In this document: one piece after another, positions 1 to 8,156 of the stretch
Numbering within the stretch: the stretch's first letter is position 1
How the letters are laid out: each line of letters begins with the position of its first letter
NCBI GenBank assembly: GCA_014377015.1
Contig: JACMQL010000050.1
Span: forward strand, 1-60,030
Source of the DNA: Actinomycetota bacterium
Lineage (GTDB): Bacteria > Actinomycetota > Actinomycetes > Nanopelagicales > Nanopelagicaceae
Length of the DNA: 60,030 nucleotides
Direction: 5' to 3'
Made by a program: the position numbers and the translations under genes
The notes under the pieces: model-generated
Database searches by the model: none
What the model was told of the DNA's origin: nothing
The model's input: only the letters and a program-made list of their open reading frames with translations

Positions 1-515
1 ACCAATCCGATCCGGGTGTACTTCATGATTGCCAACATCATTAAAAGCAATAGCAACGAAACTCCGATGTACAGAAAACGATCAACGGGAATACGTGCTT
101 CTCCGATTACGACTGTATTGATGAACCACGCCGGCGTTGGCATTAGGCGAAGATCATTGGTAAACCAACCAGCCAATATCGCTCCGACGACGAGAGAGAC
201 GCCAACTGTTACGAGTGCCTGGTCGATGTGACGTTCATAGAGCTTTGTGATGACGAGTTGCTCCATTGCTAGAGCGAAAATTCCTGCCGCAATTCCTCCT
301 GCGATAATCGCGACCAAAAATGTCCAAGTGTTCGAGACATCGAAGACCTGAGTCGATACCCACAGCCCGACAAAGGCACCGACCGTAAGAAAGGTGCCGT
401 GCGCGAAGTTGAGGACACCCATCAAGCCGTAAATGAGCGATAAACCCGATGCCACAAGGAAATAGAGGGCTCCGAGCCCGATTCCGGTGATTGTGATGAG
501 GAGAAAAGTATCCAT
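1..515 (-). CDS. livH: Branched-chain amino acid type ABC permease LivH, 3'-truncated by window edge
   Basis: Translating the minus strand from the ATG at 515 gives about 171 residues beginning MDTFLLITITGIGLGALYFL and running off the window. This is a typical LivH inner-membrane permease start: several hydrophobic helices and the family motif LIYGLMGVLNFAHG around residues 27-40. The ATG directly follows the stop codon of the ATPase gene upstream, so it is the fourth gene of an operon (binding protein, ATPase, ATPase, permease); a LivM permease is expected next, outside the window. The substrate (branched-chain amino acids, another amino acid, or urea/amide) cannot be told from sequence alone. 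The gene is cut by the window boundary, not broken. Confidence 0.9.
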   Translation of the reverse strand, partial: MDTFLLITITGIGLGALYFLVASGLSLIYGLMGVLNFAHGTFLTVGAFVGLWVSTQVFDVSNTWTFLVAIIAGGIAAGIFALAMEQLVITKLYERHIDQALVTVGVSLVVGAILAGWFTNDLRLMPTPAWFINTVVIGEARIPVDRFLYIGVSLLLLLMMLAIMKYTRIGL

Positions 516-1214
516 TTAGTTGTGACTTCCTCTCACGCCGAGCATCGAATGGACAAATTCATCGTCATTGAGACTCTCTGGTCCGCCTTGAAAAATAACT
601 TTTCCTTGTGCCATGACGATGATGTTTTGAGCTACTCGTTTTACCAACGCGAGATTTTGTTCAACGAGCAGCATTGTTGTCTCTATGGCCACTTTGGAAA
701 GGGCATCGGCAACTTCTGCTACTAACTTTGGAGCAAGTCCCTTGGTTGGTTCGTCAATAAGAAGAATTTTATTTTTGTTTAGAAGGGCGCGCGCAATTGC
801 AACCATCTGCTGTTGCCCACCCGATAAGGTCCCCGCGCGTTGAGTTGCCCGAGAAACGAGTTCCGGAAAAAGTGAGTAGACGAGGTCGTAATTGGCATCC
901 TCACTTCGCGCCGCTAGTGCCAGATTCTCTTTGACCGTGAGGCTGGAAAAGATTTCCCGATCCTCTGGAACGTATCCGATACCGTTCTTCGCGATTTGAT
1001 ATGTCTCTTGGCCGATGAGTTGCGCACCGTCTAAAGTGATGGAGCCTGAGCCGTGATGAATACCCATGATGGCCTTTAATGTGGTAGTTTTTCCCACACC
1101 ATTTCGCCCGAGGAGTGCCGTTACTTTATTGGAAGGTACCTCGAAATGAACTCCTTGCAGAATATGCGATCCATTTATGGTTACGTGCACATTGTTGAGT
1201 TCGAGTGTGTTCAT
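516..1214 (-). CDS. livF: LivF-type ABC ATPase of amino acid importer
   Basis: 232-residue cytoplasmic ATPase of the high-affinity branched-chain amino acid transporter family. Walker A (GRNGVGKTT) is near residue 36, the signature LSGGQQQ near 130, and Walker B (KILLIDEPTKGL) near 150; the length is normal for LivF. It starts with ATG overlapping the 3' end of livG by four bases (ATGA), and its TAA is followed at once by the livH ATG, so the genes are translationally coupled. It should pair with LivG as the ATPase dimer powering import. Substrate specificity is inferred only from family membership. Confidence 0.92.
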   Translation of the reverse strand: MNTLELNNVHVTINGSHILQGVHFEVPSNKVTALLGRNGVGKTTTLKAIMGIHHGSGSITLDGAQLIGQETYQIAKNGIGYVPEDREIFSSLTVKENLALAARSEDANYDLVYSLFPELVSRATQRAGTLSGGQQQMVAIARALLNKNKILLIDEPTKGLAPKLVAEVADALSKVAIETTMLLVEQNLALVKRVAQNIIVMAQGKVIFQGGPESLNDDEFVHSMLGVRGSHN

Positions 1215-1972
1215 AGGCTCGAACCGAGATAAGCACTTTGCACAATCGGATTGGCAATAACCTTGTCTGGAGTGTCACAGATAAGAAGTTCACCATAGTT
1301 AAGAACGGCAAGGCGATCAGCTAGTCCGAGAATAACTTCCATGTGGTGTTCGACGATAAGTACGGTCTTCTTATGGACAACGGCTAGCGAGCGAATAATT
1401 TCAACCAGTGCGGGAACATTCTCCACACTCATACCAGCCATAGGCTCATCCAGCAGAATCACCTTTGCTTGAGAAGCAAGCACAATTGCGATCTCGAGTC
1501 GTCGCTTATCTCCATGTGAAAGAGATTTGGCAATTTGCAGAGCGCGTGCGCCAAGTCCGACTTGAGAAAGGCAATCATTGGCAAGCGCAACCGCTTCGCG
1601 ATATTTATAAGCGTTTCTGGTCGTATTCATTGAATGTCCAAGGGCCGCTTGGGCGGCGATGCGAACGTTCTCTAGAAGTGTGAGGTTTACAAAAATGCTT
1701 GAAGTCTGAAACGTGCGTGCGATGCCGAGACTGGCGCGCTTATGTGGGGGATATGAGGTGATGTCAACCTCGCCCAAATGTATTTTTCCACGTGATGGCT
1801 TACGAAGTCCCGAGAGTAAATTAAAAAATGAAGTCTTCCCAGCTCCGTTTGGACCGATGATTCCAAGAGTCTCATTTTCATGCACGGAGAGACTAATTCC
1901 GTCGAGAATCATTGCACCACCGATGGTCAGACTGAGATCGTCAGTTGATAGGGCCAACTTTGGTGAATTCAT
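1211..1972 (-). CDS. livG: LivG-type ABC ATPase of amino acid importer
   Basis: 253 residues. Walker A GPNGAGKTS lies near residue 40, the signature appears as LSHGDKRRLEIA (LivG proteins usually have LSHGEQR), and Walker B is VILLDEPMAGM. The C-terminal region VEHHMEVILGLADRLAVLNYG is typical of the LivG/BCA_ABC type. It forms the ATPase pair with LivF and energises the LivH/LivM pore. It overlaps livF by four bases. It is separated from the upstream binding-protein gene by 87 bp that contain a strong hairpin, so its expression is probably lower than that of the binding protein. Confidence 0.92.
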   Translation of the reverse strand: MNSPKLALSTDDLSLTIGGAMILDGISLSVHENETLGIIGPNGAGKTSFFNLLSGLRKPSRGKIHLGEVDITSYPPHKRASLGIARTFQTSSIFVNLTLLENVRIAAQAALGHSMNTTRNAYKYREAVALANDCLSQVGLGARALQIAKSLSHGDKRRLEIAIVLASQAKVILLDEPMAGMSVENVPALVEIIRSLAVVHKKTVLIVEHHMEVILGLADRLAVLNYGELLICDTPDKVIANPIVQSAYLGSSL

Positions 1973-2003
1973 TGCATCCTCTCCGAATTGTCGCGTAAGT
2001 ATA

Positions 2004-2042
2004 TAAAGAAGCCTGGCGCGAGATGCACGCCAGGCTTCTTTA
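2004..2042 (-). terminator. Intercistronic hairpin between binding protein and ATPase genes
   Basis: Inverted repeat with a 13-15 bp stem (2004-2018 against 2028-2042; core AAGAAGCCTGGCG) and a 9-nt loop. On the minus strand it lies 18 bp after the binding-protein stop. The following T-run is poor, so it may act as a partial terminator or as a 3'-end stabiliser of the abundant binding-protein message rather than as a full stop. Confidence 0.65.
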
Positions 2043-2059
2043 ATTTTAACTTGGAGTTA

Positions 2060-3232
2060 TCAGGTCTCTACGTTGTAAATCGTCTTGATCAAACGTGGTT
2101 TGTAATGTGAGCCAACCTTGTCCAAAGTAGTGATGAACATTGGCTGAACTAGCACGTGATCGGAAGCACGAACCCTCATGAGGCCCTTGATTCCACCGAA
2201 GGACCATCCCTCAAGATTTGAGATCGCCGTGGCGACGTCAACTGAGGGGTTCTTAGATAGGGCTCGCAAGATCATCTGAGCGGCATTTACGCCATCAGCT
2301 GTGAAGAGATCCTGTGATTGGCCCTTTGCGTCGTAATCAGCAGCCAACGCGACTCCCGACTTGGTTGGAGCAACGCCAGGGAAGTAACTATTGGTCAAAA
2401 TGGCATTGGTGCCATCAAAGATGGTTCCGTAGATGTCATATGAAGCAACGCCAGCAAGACCGGTGACAGGACGAGCCTTGGCAAAAACACCTTGCTGCTT
2501 GAGGGCTGTAAACATGCCACCAGCAGTTAGAGCGTTGGACCAGGCAACGAAAATGTAATCAGCCTTCGCATCAGCTGCACGCTTTGCGTACGGGGTGAAG
2601 TCGGTGGCAGTCGTTGAAACCTTAATCTCCTCAAACACTGCTCCTTGTGGAGTTAAGAATTTGCGAGCTGCGCCGATATTTCCCAAACCAAAAGCATTTT
2701 CTTCGACGAACAAGATCATCTTCTTGCCCCTGATTGGTTTAATGCCAGCCAATGGAGCGAAGTCCTGAAGTGATGTGTTGCCAGAACGGAAGACGTACCT
2801 ATTTGTGGTGCTAGTGACACCATCATTTTTGGCGGGGCCGGAGATGTAGAGAATCTTGTTCTGAGCCGCTAGAGGTCCCAAGGTAAGGGCAACTCCTGAA
2901 GATGCAGTACCAACAATGATCTTGGTGCCGTTGCCGACCATTTCCTTAAAGGAAGCAGTTGCAGAGGCGGGATCTGCGCCATCGTCCTTCTTCGTGAGGA
3001 CAATCTTTGCTCCACCAACTTTCATTGTTCCCTTGGTGTAGTAGTTAAGTCCCCACTCGAGGCCGGCAGTGTATGCCTCACCATAAGACTTCAGTCCGCC
3101 TGAAGTAGTTGTAATTACGCCGATCTTGATATCGGCTGCTGCTTGAGCAGGTACTGAAATAGCCGCTGGAATAGCGATCGCAAGAGCCAAAGCTGCAATC
3201 CCTACTCGCGCGGACGAGGTGTGCTTACGCAT
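2060..3232 (-). CDS. Periplasmic-type amino acid binding protein of the liv operon
   Basis: 390-residue type I periplasmic binding protein (Peripla_BP_6/LivK-like). The first about 32 residues form a Sec signal peptide (RKH start, hydrophobic core, cleavage near AQAAA). The mature start DIKIGVITTTSGG, the segment KEMVGNGTKIIVGTASSGV and the Rossmann-like repeats fit the family. No lipobox Cys is seen at the cleavage site, so membrane anchoring is unclear for a Gram-positive-type envelope. First gene of the liv-type operon, 87 bp before livG. The ligand is probably an amino acid, but related proteins bind amides and other small molecules. Confidence 0.88.
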   Translation of the reverse strand: MRKHTSSARVGIAALALAIAIPAAISVPAQAAADIKIGVITTTSGGLKSYGEAYTAGLEWGLNYYTKGTMKVGGAKIVLTKKDDGADPASATASFKEMVGNGTKIIVGTASSGVALTLGPLAAQNKILYISGPAKNDGVTSTTNRYVFRSGNTSLQDFAPLAGIKPIRGKKMILFVEENAFGLGNIGAARKFLTPQGAVFEEIKVSTTATDFTPYAKRAADAKADYIFVAWSNALTAGGMFTALKQQGVFAKARPVTGLAGVASYDIYGTIFDGTNAILTNSYFPGVAPTKSGVALAADYDAKGQSQDLFTADGVNAAQMILRALSKNPSVDVATAISNLEGWSFGGIKGLMRVRASDHVLVQPMFITTLDKVGSHYKPRLIKTIYNVET

Positions 3233-3416
3233 TCACTCATCTCCTAAATACGATAAAGGCCAATCGATTGGCGATCAGCTCGCTTGAGTGTAACTGCGCG
3301 CACTGCAAGTCAATAGCATTTATAAATCACGATTTCGTTATCCAAGTCGTATTTTTCATTCGAATTATTAGTAATCCATGGTGGCATTCGTTCGCCAGGC
3401 TTGAGATAGTGGACTA

Positions 3417-4319
3417 GTGACGATTCCAGTATTTATACCTGAGGCCAAGTTTGAAGTTCCTGTGAAAGGGGGCAATCTCGCCCTTTTCCGATATGGACCA
3501 ACTGGCGGAAAGCCAGTGCTTTTGTTGCATGGAATTACCTCTTCCAATCGAGCTTGGCCGTTTTTTGCAAAAGAACTTATCTCCCGCGGTTTCACGCCGT
3601 ATGCGCCAGATCTTCGGGGTAGAGGAGAATCAAACAATATCGAAGGACCCTTCGGAATGGCTGCGCACGCGCAAGATATGAGCGCCATAATTGATTTTCT
3701 CGGTTTTGAAAAAATGGAAGTAATTGGTCACTCAATGGGGGCCTTTGTCGGAGTCGCGCTGATTGGAATCTACCCAGAAAAAGTTTCCAGGTTGGTCTTT
3801 ATCGATGGCGGGGTTCTATTCCCATTACCCGCTGGTTTCACAGTGGAGAAGATTACGCCCATTATTTTAGGGCCCGCTCTGGCACGACTATCAATGAAAT
3901 TTGAATCAAGTGAGGCTTATCGAGATTTTTGGAAAACTAATCCAGCTTTGGGAACAATTTGGAGTCCAGAACTTGATGAATATTCCGATTACGACTTGCA
4001 AGGATCTCCGCCCAATCTTCGACCGCGGACCAGTGTTAAAGCGCTAGAAGAAGATGTTCGTGATGAATTTGAGGGAGATTTAATTCCAAAATCGTGTGCC
4101 GGGTTAAGAGAAGAAGTTCTTTTGCTGCGCACGACCAGAGGTTTGCAAAATGAAGAAACTCCGCTCTACCCGCTCGAGGCGCTGAATGCGCTCTTAGAGC
4201 AGTTTCCGAAAATTACTGTTCGGACTCTGGACAACTTAAATCATTACAGTGTCATTATGAGTGAAGAAGGCGCAAGACGTAGCGCAAACGCTATTTATGG
4301 AGAGGCTGTGGTGCTTTAA
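3417..4319 (+). CDS. Alpha/beta hydrolase
   Basis: 300 residues starting at GTG. The alpha/beta hydrolase fold is shown by the oxyanion HG motif (LLLHGITSSNRAW, about 36-48), the strand-loop DLRGRGES, the nucleophile elbow GHSMG with Ser106, and a C-terminal His in the NLNHYS segment. There is no signal peptide, so it is cytoplasmic. The stop codon overlaps the next start by one base (TAATG), so it is co-translated with a 3-hydroxybutyrate-dehydrogenase-like gene; ester or lactone hydrolysis of a hydroxy acid such as 3-hydroxybutyrate oligomers is a possible but unproven role. Exact substrate unknown. Confidence 0.8.
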   Translation: MTIPVFIPEAKFEVPVKGGNLALFRYGPTGGKPVLLLHGITSSNRAWPFFAKELISRGFTPYAPDLRGRGESNNIEGPFGMAAHAQDMSAIIDFLGFEKMEVIGHSMGAFVGVALIGIYPEKVSRLVFIDGGVLFPLPAGFTVEKITPIILGPALARLSMKFESSEAYRDFWKTNPALGTIWSPELDEYSDYDLQGSPPNLRPRTSVKALEEDVRDEFEGDLIPKSCAGLREEVLLLRTTRGLQNEETPLYPLEALNALLEQFPKITVRTLDNLNHYSVIMSEEGARRSANAIYGEAVVL

Positions 4320-5125
4320 TGAGTCAAAAATTAACTGGAAAACGCGCACTTATTACTGGTTCGTTTCAGGGAATCGGTTTAGGAATAGCAACGGCGTTCG
4401 CAAGTGAAGGTGTTGAAATTGTGCTGCATGGCCTTGCAACTCCTGCAGTAATTGCCGCCGCAGAGGCAACCGTTTTGGCAGCTGGCGCATCTAAAGTGGA
4501 AAGTCACGTAACCGATTTGCGAGATAGTTCAGAGACGGAAGAATTAATTACCGCACTGCTCAAAGATGGCCCCATCGATATTTTGGTAAATAACGCCGGA
4601 ATTCAGCACACCGCTCCCATTGAGGAAATGTCGCGCGAAAAGTGGAACGATGTTATTGCGATAAACCTTTCTTCGTATTTCGACACTATGCGATTACTGC
4701 TACCCCAAATGCGAGAACGAGGTTTTGGAAGAGTTATCAATGTTGCCTCAGTACATGGGCTGGTAGCTTCTGTTTCGAAATCACCTTATGTGGCTGCAAA
4801 GCACGCAGTTGTTGGCCTTACGAAAGTAGCCGCATTGGAGTATGCCGATGCGGGCAGCGCAGAAAGCGGTGGCGTTACGGTAAATGCGATCTGCCCGGGT
4901 TGGGTTGAGACTGCCCTTATTGAGCCGCAAATTCAATTGCGAGTGGAGAAATTCGGCGGAGACCGAGTTGCGGGCGTGGCTGATCTTTTGAGTGAAAAAC
5001 AGCCGAGTAGACGCCTTTCCACCACGGGCGATATCGGAGAACTGGCATTGTGGTTGTGCAATCGCGCGGCTCACAACATAACCGGAACTGCGATTCCTAT
5101 CGACGGTGGATGGACGGCTCAATAA
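4319..5125 (+). CDS. 3-hydroxybutyrate dehydrogenase-like SDR
   Basis: 268-residue classical short-chain dehydrogenase. It has the cofactor motif TGSFQGIG (13-20), NNAGIQH (about 92), catalytic Ser in NVASVHGL, and YVAAK (Tyr/Lys, about 157-161). The segments GIQHTAPIEE, VHGLVASVSKSPYVAAKHAVVG and NAICPGWVETALIEPQI closely follow bacterial D-3-hydroxybutyrate dehydrogenases (BdhA), which oxidise 3-hydroxybutyrate to acetoacetate with NAD. It overlaps the upstream hydrolase by one base. Start ATG is fixed by that overlap. Another 3-hydroxyacyl oxidoreductase activity is possible. Confidence 0.8.
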   Translation: MSQKLTGKRALITGSFQGIGLGIATAFASEGVEIVLHGLATPAVIAAAEATVLAAGASKVESHVTDLRDSSETEELITALLKDGPIDILVNNAGIQHTAPIEEMSREKWNDVIAINLSSYFDTMRLLLPQMRERGFGRVINVASVHGLVASVSKSPYVAAKHAVVGLTKVAALEYADAGSAESGGVTVNAICPGWVETALIEPQIQLRVEKFGGDRVAGVADLLSEKQPSRRLSTTGDIGELALWLCNRAAHNITGTAIPIDGGWTAQ

Positions 5126-5156
5126 GAATCCGAGCAGTTTCAAAGTTGGAATGAAC

Positions 5157-5234
5157 ATGAAAAAACGTGCGACTTGGCTGGTTGTTGCCTCGGTTCTGAC
5201 GAGTGTCTGTCCCTGCGCCGTTGGAGTCAATTAA
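5157..5234 (+). CDS. Possible 25-residue peptide with signal-like sequence
   Basis: ATG-initiated frame of 25 codons, MKKRATWLVVASV... followed by a Cys-rich end and TAA. It looks like a signal peptide or a single membrane helix with almost nothing after it. A weak purine stretch lies about 8-12 bases upstream. It could be a tiny membrane peptide, the stump of a decayed secreted protein, or chance. No homologue is recognised. Confidence 0.25.
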   Translation: MKKRATWLVVASVLTSVCPCAVGVN

Positions 5235-5318
5235 AAATAAAGCATTATTGGACATGTACTTTATCCGAAGGATCCAAGTCCACCGACGATCGGATAGCCA
5301 ACCCCTAGACTTCCCGAC

Positions 5319-6011
5319 ATGGCTTCTACCGATCCATCAATAATGGAATTAGATAATCCAGTCTGGTCAGCCCTTAATGGACCACACTCTCGACTCGCAG
5401 AAGTTAATGGAAGGGCTCGGCGATACCCAGTTGAGGTCTCACTTTTCGCGGGTATAGACGATCTTGATGACGAGCAATCGTGGCATGACTTGTCGCAGAT
5501 GGTCGGGCCCGACGATACGCCGGTCTTTATTCGGCGCGAGTTTCGGGTGGCACCTGGATGGGAAGTCATCCTCTCCGGCGTCGGGGTTCAAATGCTGGGC
5601 GACAAAGTCGAAGGATTTCGCGATCCAGATGTTGTGGACTTGAATGACGATGATGTGCCGCAGATGTTGGATTTGGTTGCGCGCACTGAACCTGGACCAT
5701 TCGCGCTGAGGACGATAGAACTCGGCGGTTACATCGGGTTTAAGGAAGAAGGAAAATTGATTGCGATGGCCGGGCGTCGGATGAATCCGCTGGGCTGGTG
5801 CGAGATTAGCGCCGTATGTACTGATCCGGACTTTCGTGGGCGAGGGATGGCCGGGCGTTTGGCCCGCACTTTGGTAGCAAATATAAATGCCGACGGCAAC
5901 AAGCCATTCCTTCATGCCGCAGCAAGCAATGAGAATGCCATTCGACTTTACGAGGCGATGGGTTTTGAGCTTCGCACAGAAATGAATTTTGGTGTTTTCA
6001 AACTCTTGTAA
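5319..6011 (+). CDS. GNAT family N-acetyltransferase
   Basis: 230 residues. The C-terminal half (about 110-230) carries the GNAT fold: acetyl-CoA loop VCTDPDFRGRGMAGRLA (motif A, about 165-181) and the closing NENAIRLYEAMGFE segment. The N-terminal part (1-100) has no recognised catalytic motif and resembles the leading region of FR47-like acetyltransferases. Cytoplasmic. The acceptor cannot be predicted. It stands alone, 193 bp after the SDR gene. A long open frame on the opposite strand across this gene is a shadow. Confidence 0.82.
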   Translation: MASTDPSIMELDNPVWSALNGPHSRLAEVNGRARRYPVEVSLFAGIDDLDDEQSWHDLSQMVGPDDTPVFIRREFRVAPGWEVILSGVGVQMLGDKVEGFRDPDVVDLNDDDVPQMLDLVARTEPGPFALRTIELGGYIGFKEEGKLIAMAGRRMNPLGWCEISAVCTDPDFRGRGMAGRLARTLVANINADGNKPFLHAAASNENAIRLYEAMGFELRTEMNFGVFKLL

Positions 6012-6084
6012 TTGACGGGCGTTATAGTCACAATTTTGCTTAAACAAGTTTGCTTCCCCGCTTTGGAGAGAGGGGGTGGACATT

Positions 6085-6609
6085 ATGGAAATTCGAGTAT
6101 TTCGGCGACATCGCTGGCTCCCAATTTTAGGGGCTTTGATCATCGGACTACTTGTCGGTGTAATTGCCCGACTTTGGATGAGATGGATTTCGACCGACCC
6201 TGAATTTTCTTGGGGTGGCACGATGGGAATTATTCTGGGGTTTGGAATATTTGCCTTGGCCCAAGCCCTCGTTTATCTTTTCATTAATCCGAGTCGACAG
6301 CGCTGGTCGGTTGCTCTTGTGCGGGTTTTTGGAGCGTTGTTTAGTCTTCAACTTTTCGCGGCCGCCGGCGCAATTATGTTTCCTATGGTGTTGACGGGAA
6401 CACTCGCATTGTGGAGACAGAGATGGTTCACGTGGCTGAGGGTTGTATTTGCCGCGATTTGTATTGGATGGACCTTATTTGTCGCCAAGTCGGAGATCCT
6501 AGACAAGTTTGGATGGAGTCTGGTGACTATCGGCAGGGTCACGTTAATGCTTAGCCTCTACGCGTTCATCATCCGCGCTTTGAAATCGACGGTTGGTACT
6601 CGCTCCTGA
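6085..6609 (+). CDS. Actinobacterial integral membrane protein, function unknown
   Basis: About 174 residues from the ATG at 6085, chosen because the GA-rich Shine-Dalgarno stretch at 6066-6074 is about ten bases upstream; the GTG at 6076 would sit on that stretch. Five hydrophobic segments are visible. The N-terminal stretch WLPILGALIIGLLVGVIARL followed by RWISTDPEFSWGGTMGI resembles a small membrane protein family common in Actinobacteria, of unknown function. It is convergent with the CorA-like gene and has no clear partner. Confidence 0.7.
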   Translation: MEIRVFRRHRWLPILGALIIGLLVGVIARLWMRWISTDPEFSWGGTMGIILGFGIFALAQALVYLFINPSRQRWSVALVRVFGALFSLQLFAAAGAIMFPMVLTGTLALWRQRWFTWLRVVFAAICIGWTLFVAKSEILDKFGWSLVTIGRVTLMLSLYAFIIRALKSTVGTRS

Positions 6610-6622
6610 AAAAGTGGTTCCC

Positions 6623-7594
6623 CTAGAGCCACCGAGATTTCTTGAATTTACGAACGAGAAACGCGGTTAGCGTAATCATAATCCCAATAACAATTGGATA
6701 ACCGTATTGTGTCTCTAGCTCTGGCATGTGCTGGAAGTTCATTCCGTAGATTCCGGCAATCATCGTTGGACCCGCGGCTAGAGCAACGTATGCCGAGATT
6801 TTTCTAACATCAATGTTCTGTTGCACTTGCACATGAGCTAGATCGGCCTGCAAGACCGCCGAAAGTAGTGAGTCAAGACCAGAGGCGTTATCGCAGGCTT
6901 TCTGTAGGTGATCTAAGGTATCTCGAAAAAAAGGTTTCAGCTCAGACGGCACTGGTGAAAATGTTTCACTCGCAATCCGCTGAACTGGGAAAAGTAGCGG
7001 TTCGATTGCATGTCTAAATTCTACAAATTCTCGTTTCAAAAAGTAAATATCCTGCGAGAAAGTCTGGCGCGTACCGCTAAAAACATTTCCCTCAAGGCCG
7101 GCAACTTCCCTTTCGAGCGCCGCAGCAATGGCGGTATAGCCGTCGATTACTCGGTCAACCACAGCATGCAGTACTGCGTACGGTCCGTGCTTTAGCAAGT
7201 TCGGCTTGTCCTCAAGATCCGCTCTGACGGAGGTAAGTGGGGAACCTTCGCCGTGACGGACGGTCACTATGAAGTGATCAGTTATAAAACAGAGAACTTC
7301 TCCGGTCGTGATTTCGCTCTCGGTCGCGTCAAAGAAAACGGTTTTAATAACAAAAAATGTTAATCCATCGTAGTCCTCAAGTTTTGGTCTTTGCATTGCT
7401 GTCACGGCATCTTCAACGGCTAGCGGGTGAAAATTGAGTTCACCTACGACCATCTCGAATTCTTCTTGACTGGGAGCGGATAGCCCGAGCCAGACAAAAC
7501 CACCTTCATTTTTAGCTTTATCAACGAGGTCGGATATGTCTTCCGGTCCCTGCACTCGAAGGCCATTTTGGTAGAGTGCGGAATCAACAATCAT
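6623..7594 (-). CDS. corA: CorA-like magnesium/divalent cation channel
   Basis: 323 residues. The long, mostly helical cytoplasmic N-terminal domain is followed by two C-terminal membrane helices, with the diagnostic YGMNF (GMN) motif of CorA channels at about residue 283 at the end of helix 1, and a basic tail KFKKSRWL. The length is normal. CorA pentamers conduct Mg2+ (some conduct Co2+ or Ni2+) down the electrochemical gradient. It stands alone, convergent with the upstream membrane protein gene and divergent from the next small membrane-protein gene. No M-box-like leader was recognised in the 80 bp upstream. Confidence 0.92.
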   Translation of the reverse strand: MIVDSALYQNGLRVQGPEDISDLVDKAKNEGGFVWLGLSAPSQEEFEMVVGELNFHPLAVEDAVTAMQRPKLEDYDGLTFFVIKTVFFDATESEITTGEVLCFITDHFIVTVRHGEGSPLTSVRADLEDKPNLLKHGPYAVLHAVVDRVIDGYTAIAAALEREVAGLEGNVFSGTRQTFSQDIYFLKREFVEFRHAIEPLLFPVQRIASETFSPVPSELKPFFRDTLDHLQKACDNASGLDSLLSAVLQADLAHVQVQQNIDVRKISAYVALAAGPTMIAGIYGMNFQHMPELETQYGYPIVIGIMITLTAFLVRKFKKSRWL

Positions 7595-7676
7595 GGCTAA
7601 AAGGTATCTTGTTTTTCAGTTCCTTTGAGCATCAATTCTGTTCTCAAAAGAACTCTTTCCCTGTACCTTGATTAGC

Positions 7677-8156
7677 ATGAGTACGAATGCTGCTGGAGAG
7701 CCGTTACGACGAGGGAAATTCACGCCAAACGTAATTTTGTTGATCTTCATAAGTTTCGTTATCACCTTTACGGGGATCGTAGTCTTCACATCATCCAATA
7801 AAGAGGTGATTAAGTGGGATCTGACTACCCCGCAGGGAGTAGTGCAAACTTACCTAACCTCGATAATGAATGGTGATCTTGACAAAGCAGCGACACTTTT
7901 GGCAAGGGACAGTGAGTGCTCAGTTCAAGATCTTGATCGAGCTTTTGTGCAATCTGAGATGGGCGTCTACCTTTCTTCCACCGCAATAAGTGTTGGAAAA
8001 GCTTCAGTCATCGTGAAAGTAGACATTCCGACAGGTGGTCTCTTCGCGGAATACTCAACCGAAACTCATACATTGCGACTTGAGCGACGCGATGAAAGGT
8101 GGCAACTCGTTGGAATTCCTTGGCCACTCTACGACTGCGGGGTGAATGAGAAATGA
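7677..8156 (+). CDS. Membrane-anchored small protein, function unknown
   Basis: About 159 residues from ATG 7677 (a TTG at 7668 is possible). One N-terminal membrane helix (about 19-40) is followed by an extracytoplasmic domain of about 115 residues whose pattern (TPQGVVQTYLTSIMNGDLDK near its start, ERRDERWQLVGI near its end) resembles NTF2-like or DUF4878-type lipid-anchored proteins. The stop overlaps the next start by four bases (ATGA), so it is coupled to the multi-helix DUF5671-like protein. No strong Shine-Dalgarno is visible. Function unknown. Confidence 0.7.
   Translation: MSTNAAGEPLRRGKFTPNVILLIFISFVITFTGIVVFTSSNKEVIKWDLTTPQGVVQTYLTSIMNGDLDKAATLLARDSECSVQDLDRAFVQSEMGVYLSSTAISVGKASVIVKVDIPTGGLFAEYSTETHTLRLERRDERWQLVGIPWPLYDCGVNEK

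Noticed and set aside
3233-3416. Riboswitch upstream of the amino-acid binding protein gene
   Set aside because: No conserved riboswitch core was recognised in the 180 bp leader; it only shows A/T-rich promoter-like sequence.
5439-6221. 260-residue open frame on the minus strand across the GNAT gene
   Set aside because: It is a shadow of the acetyltransferase frame, which carries a clear GNAT motif; the shadow shows no family pattern.
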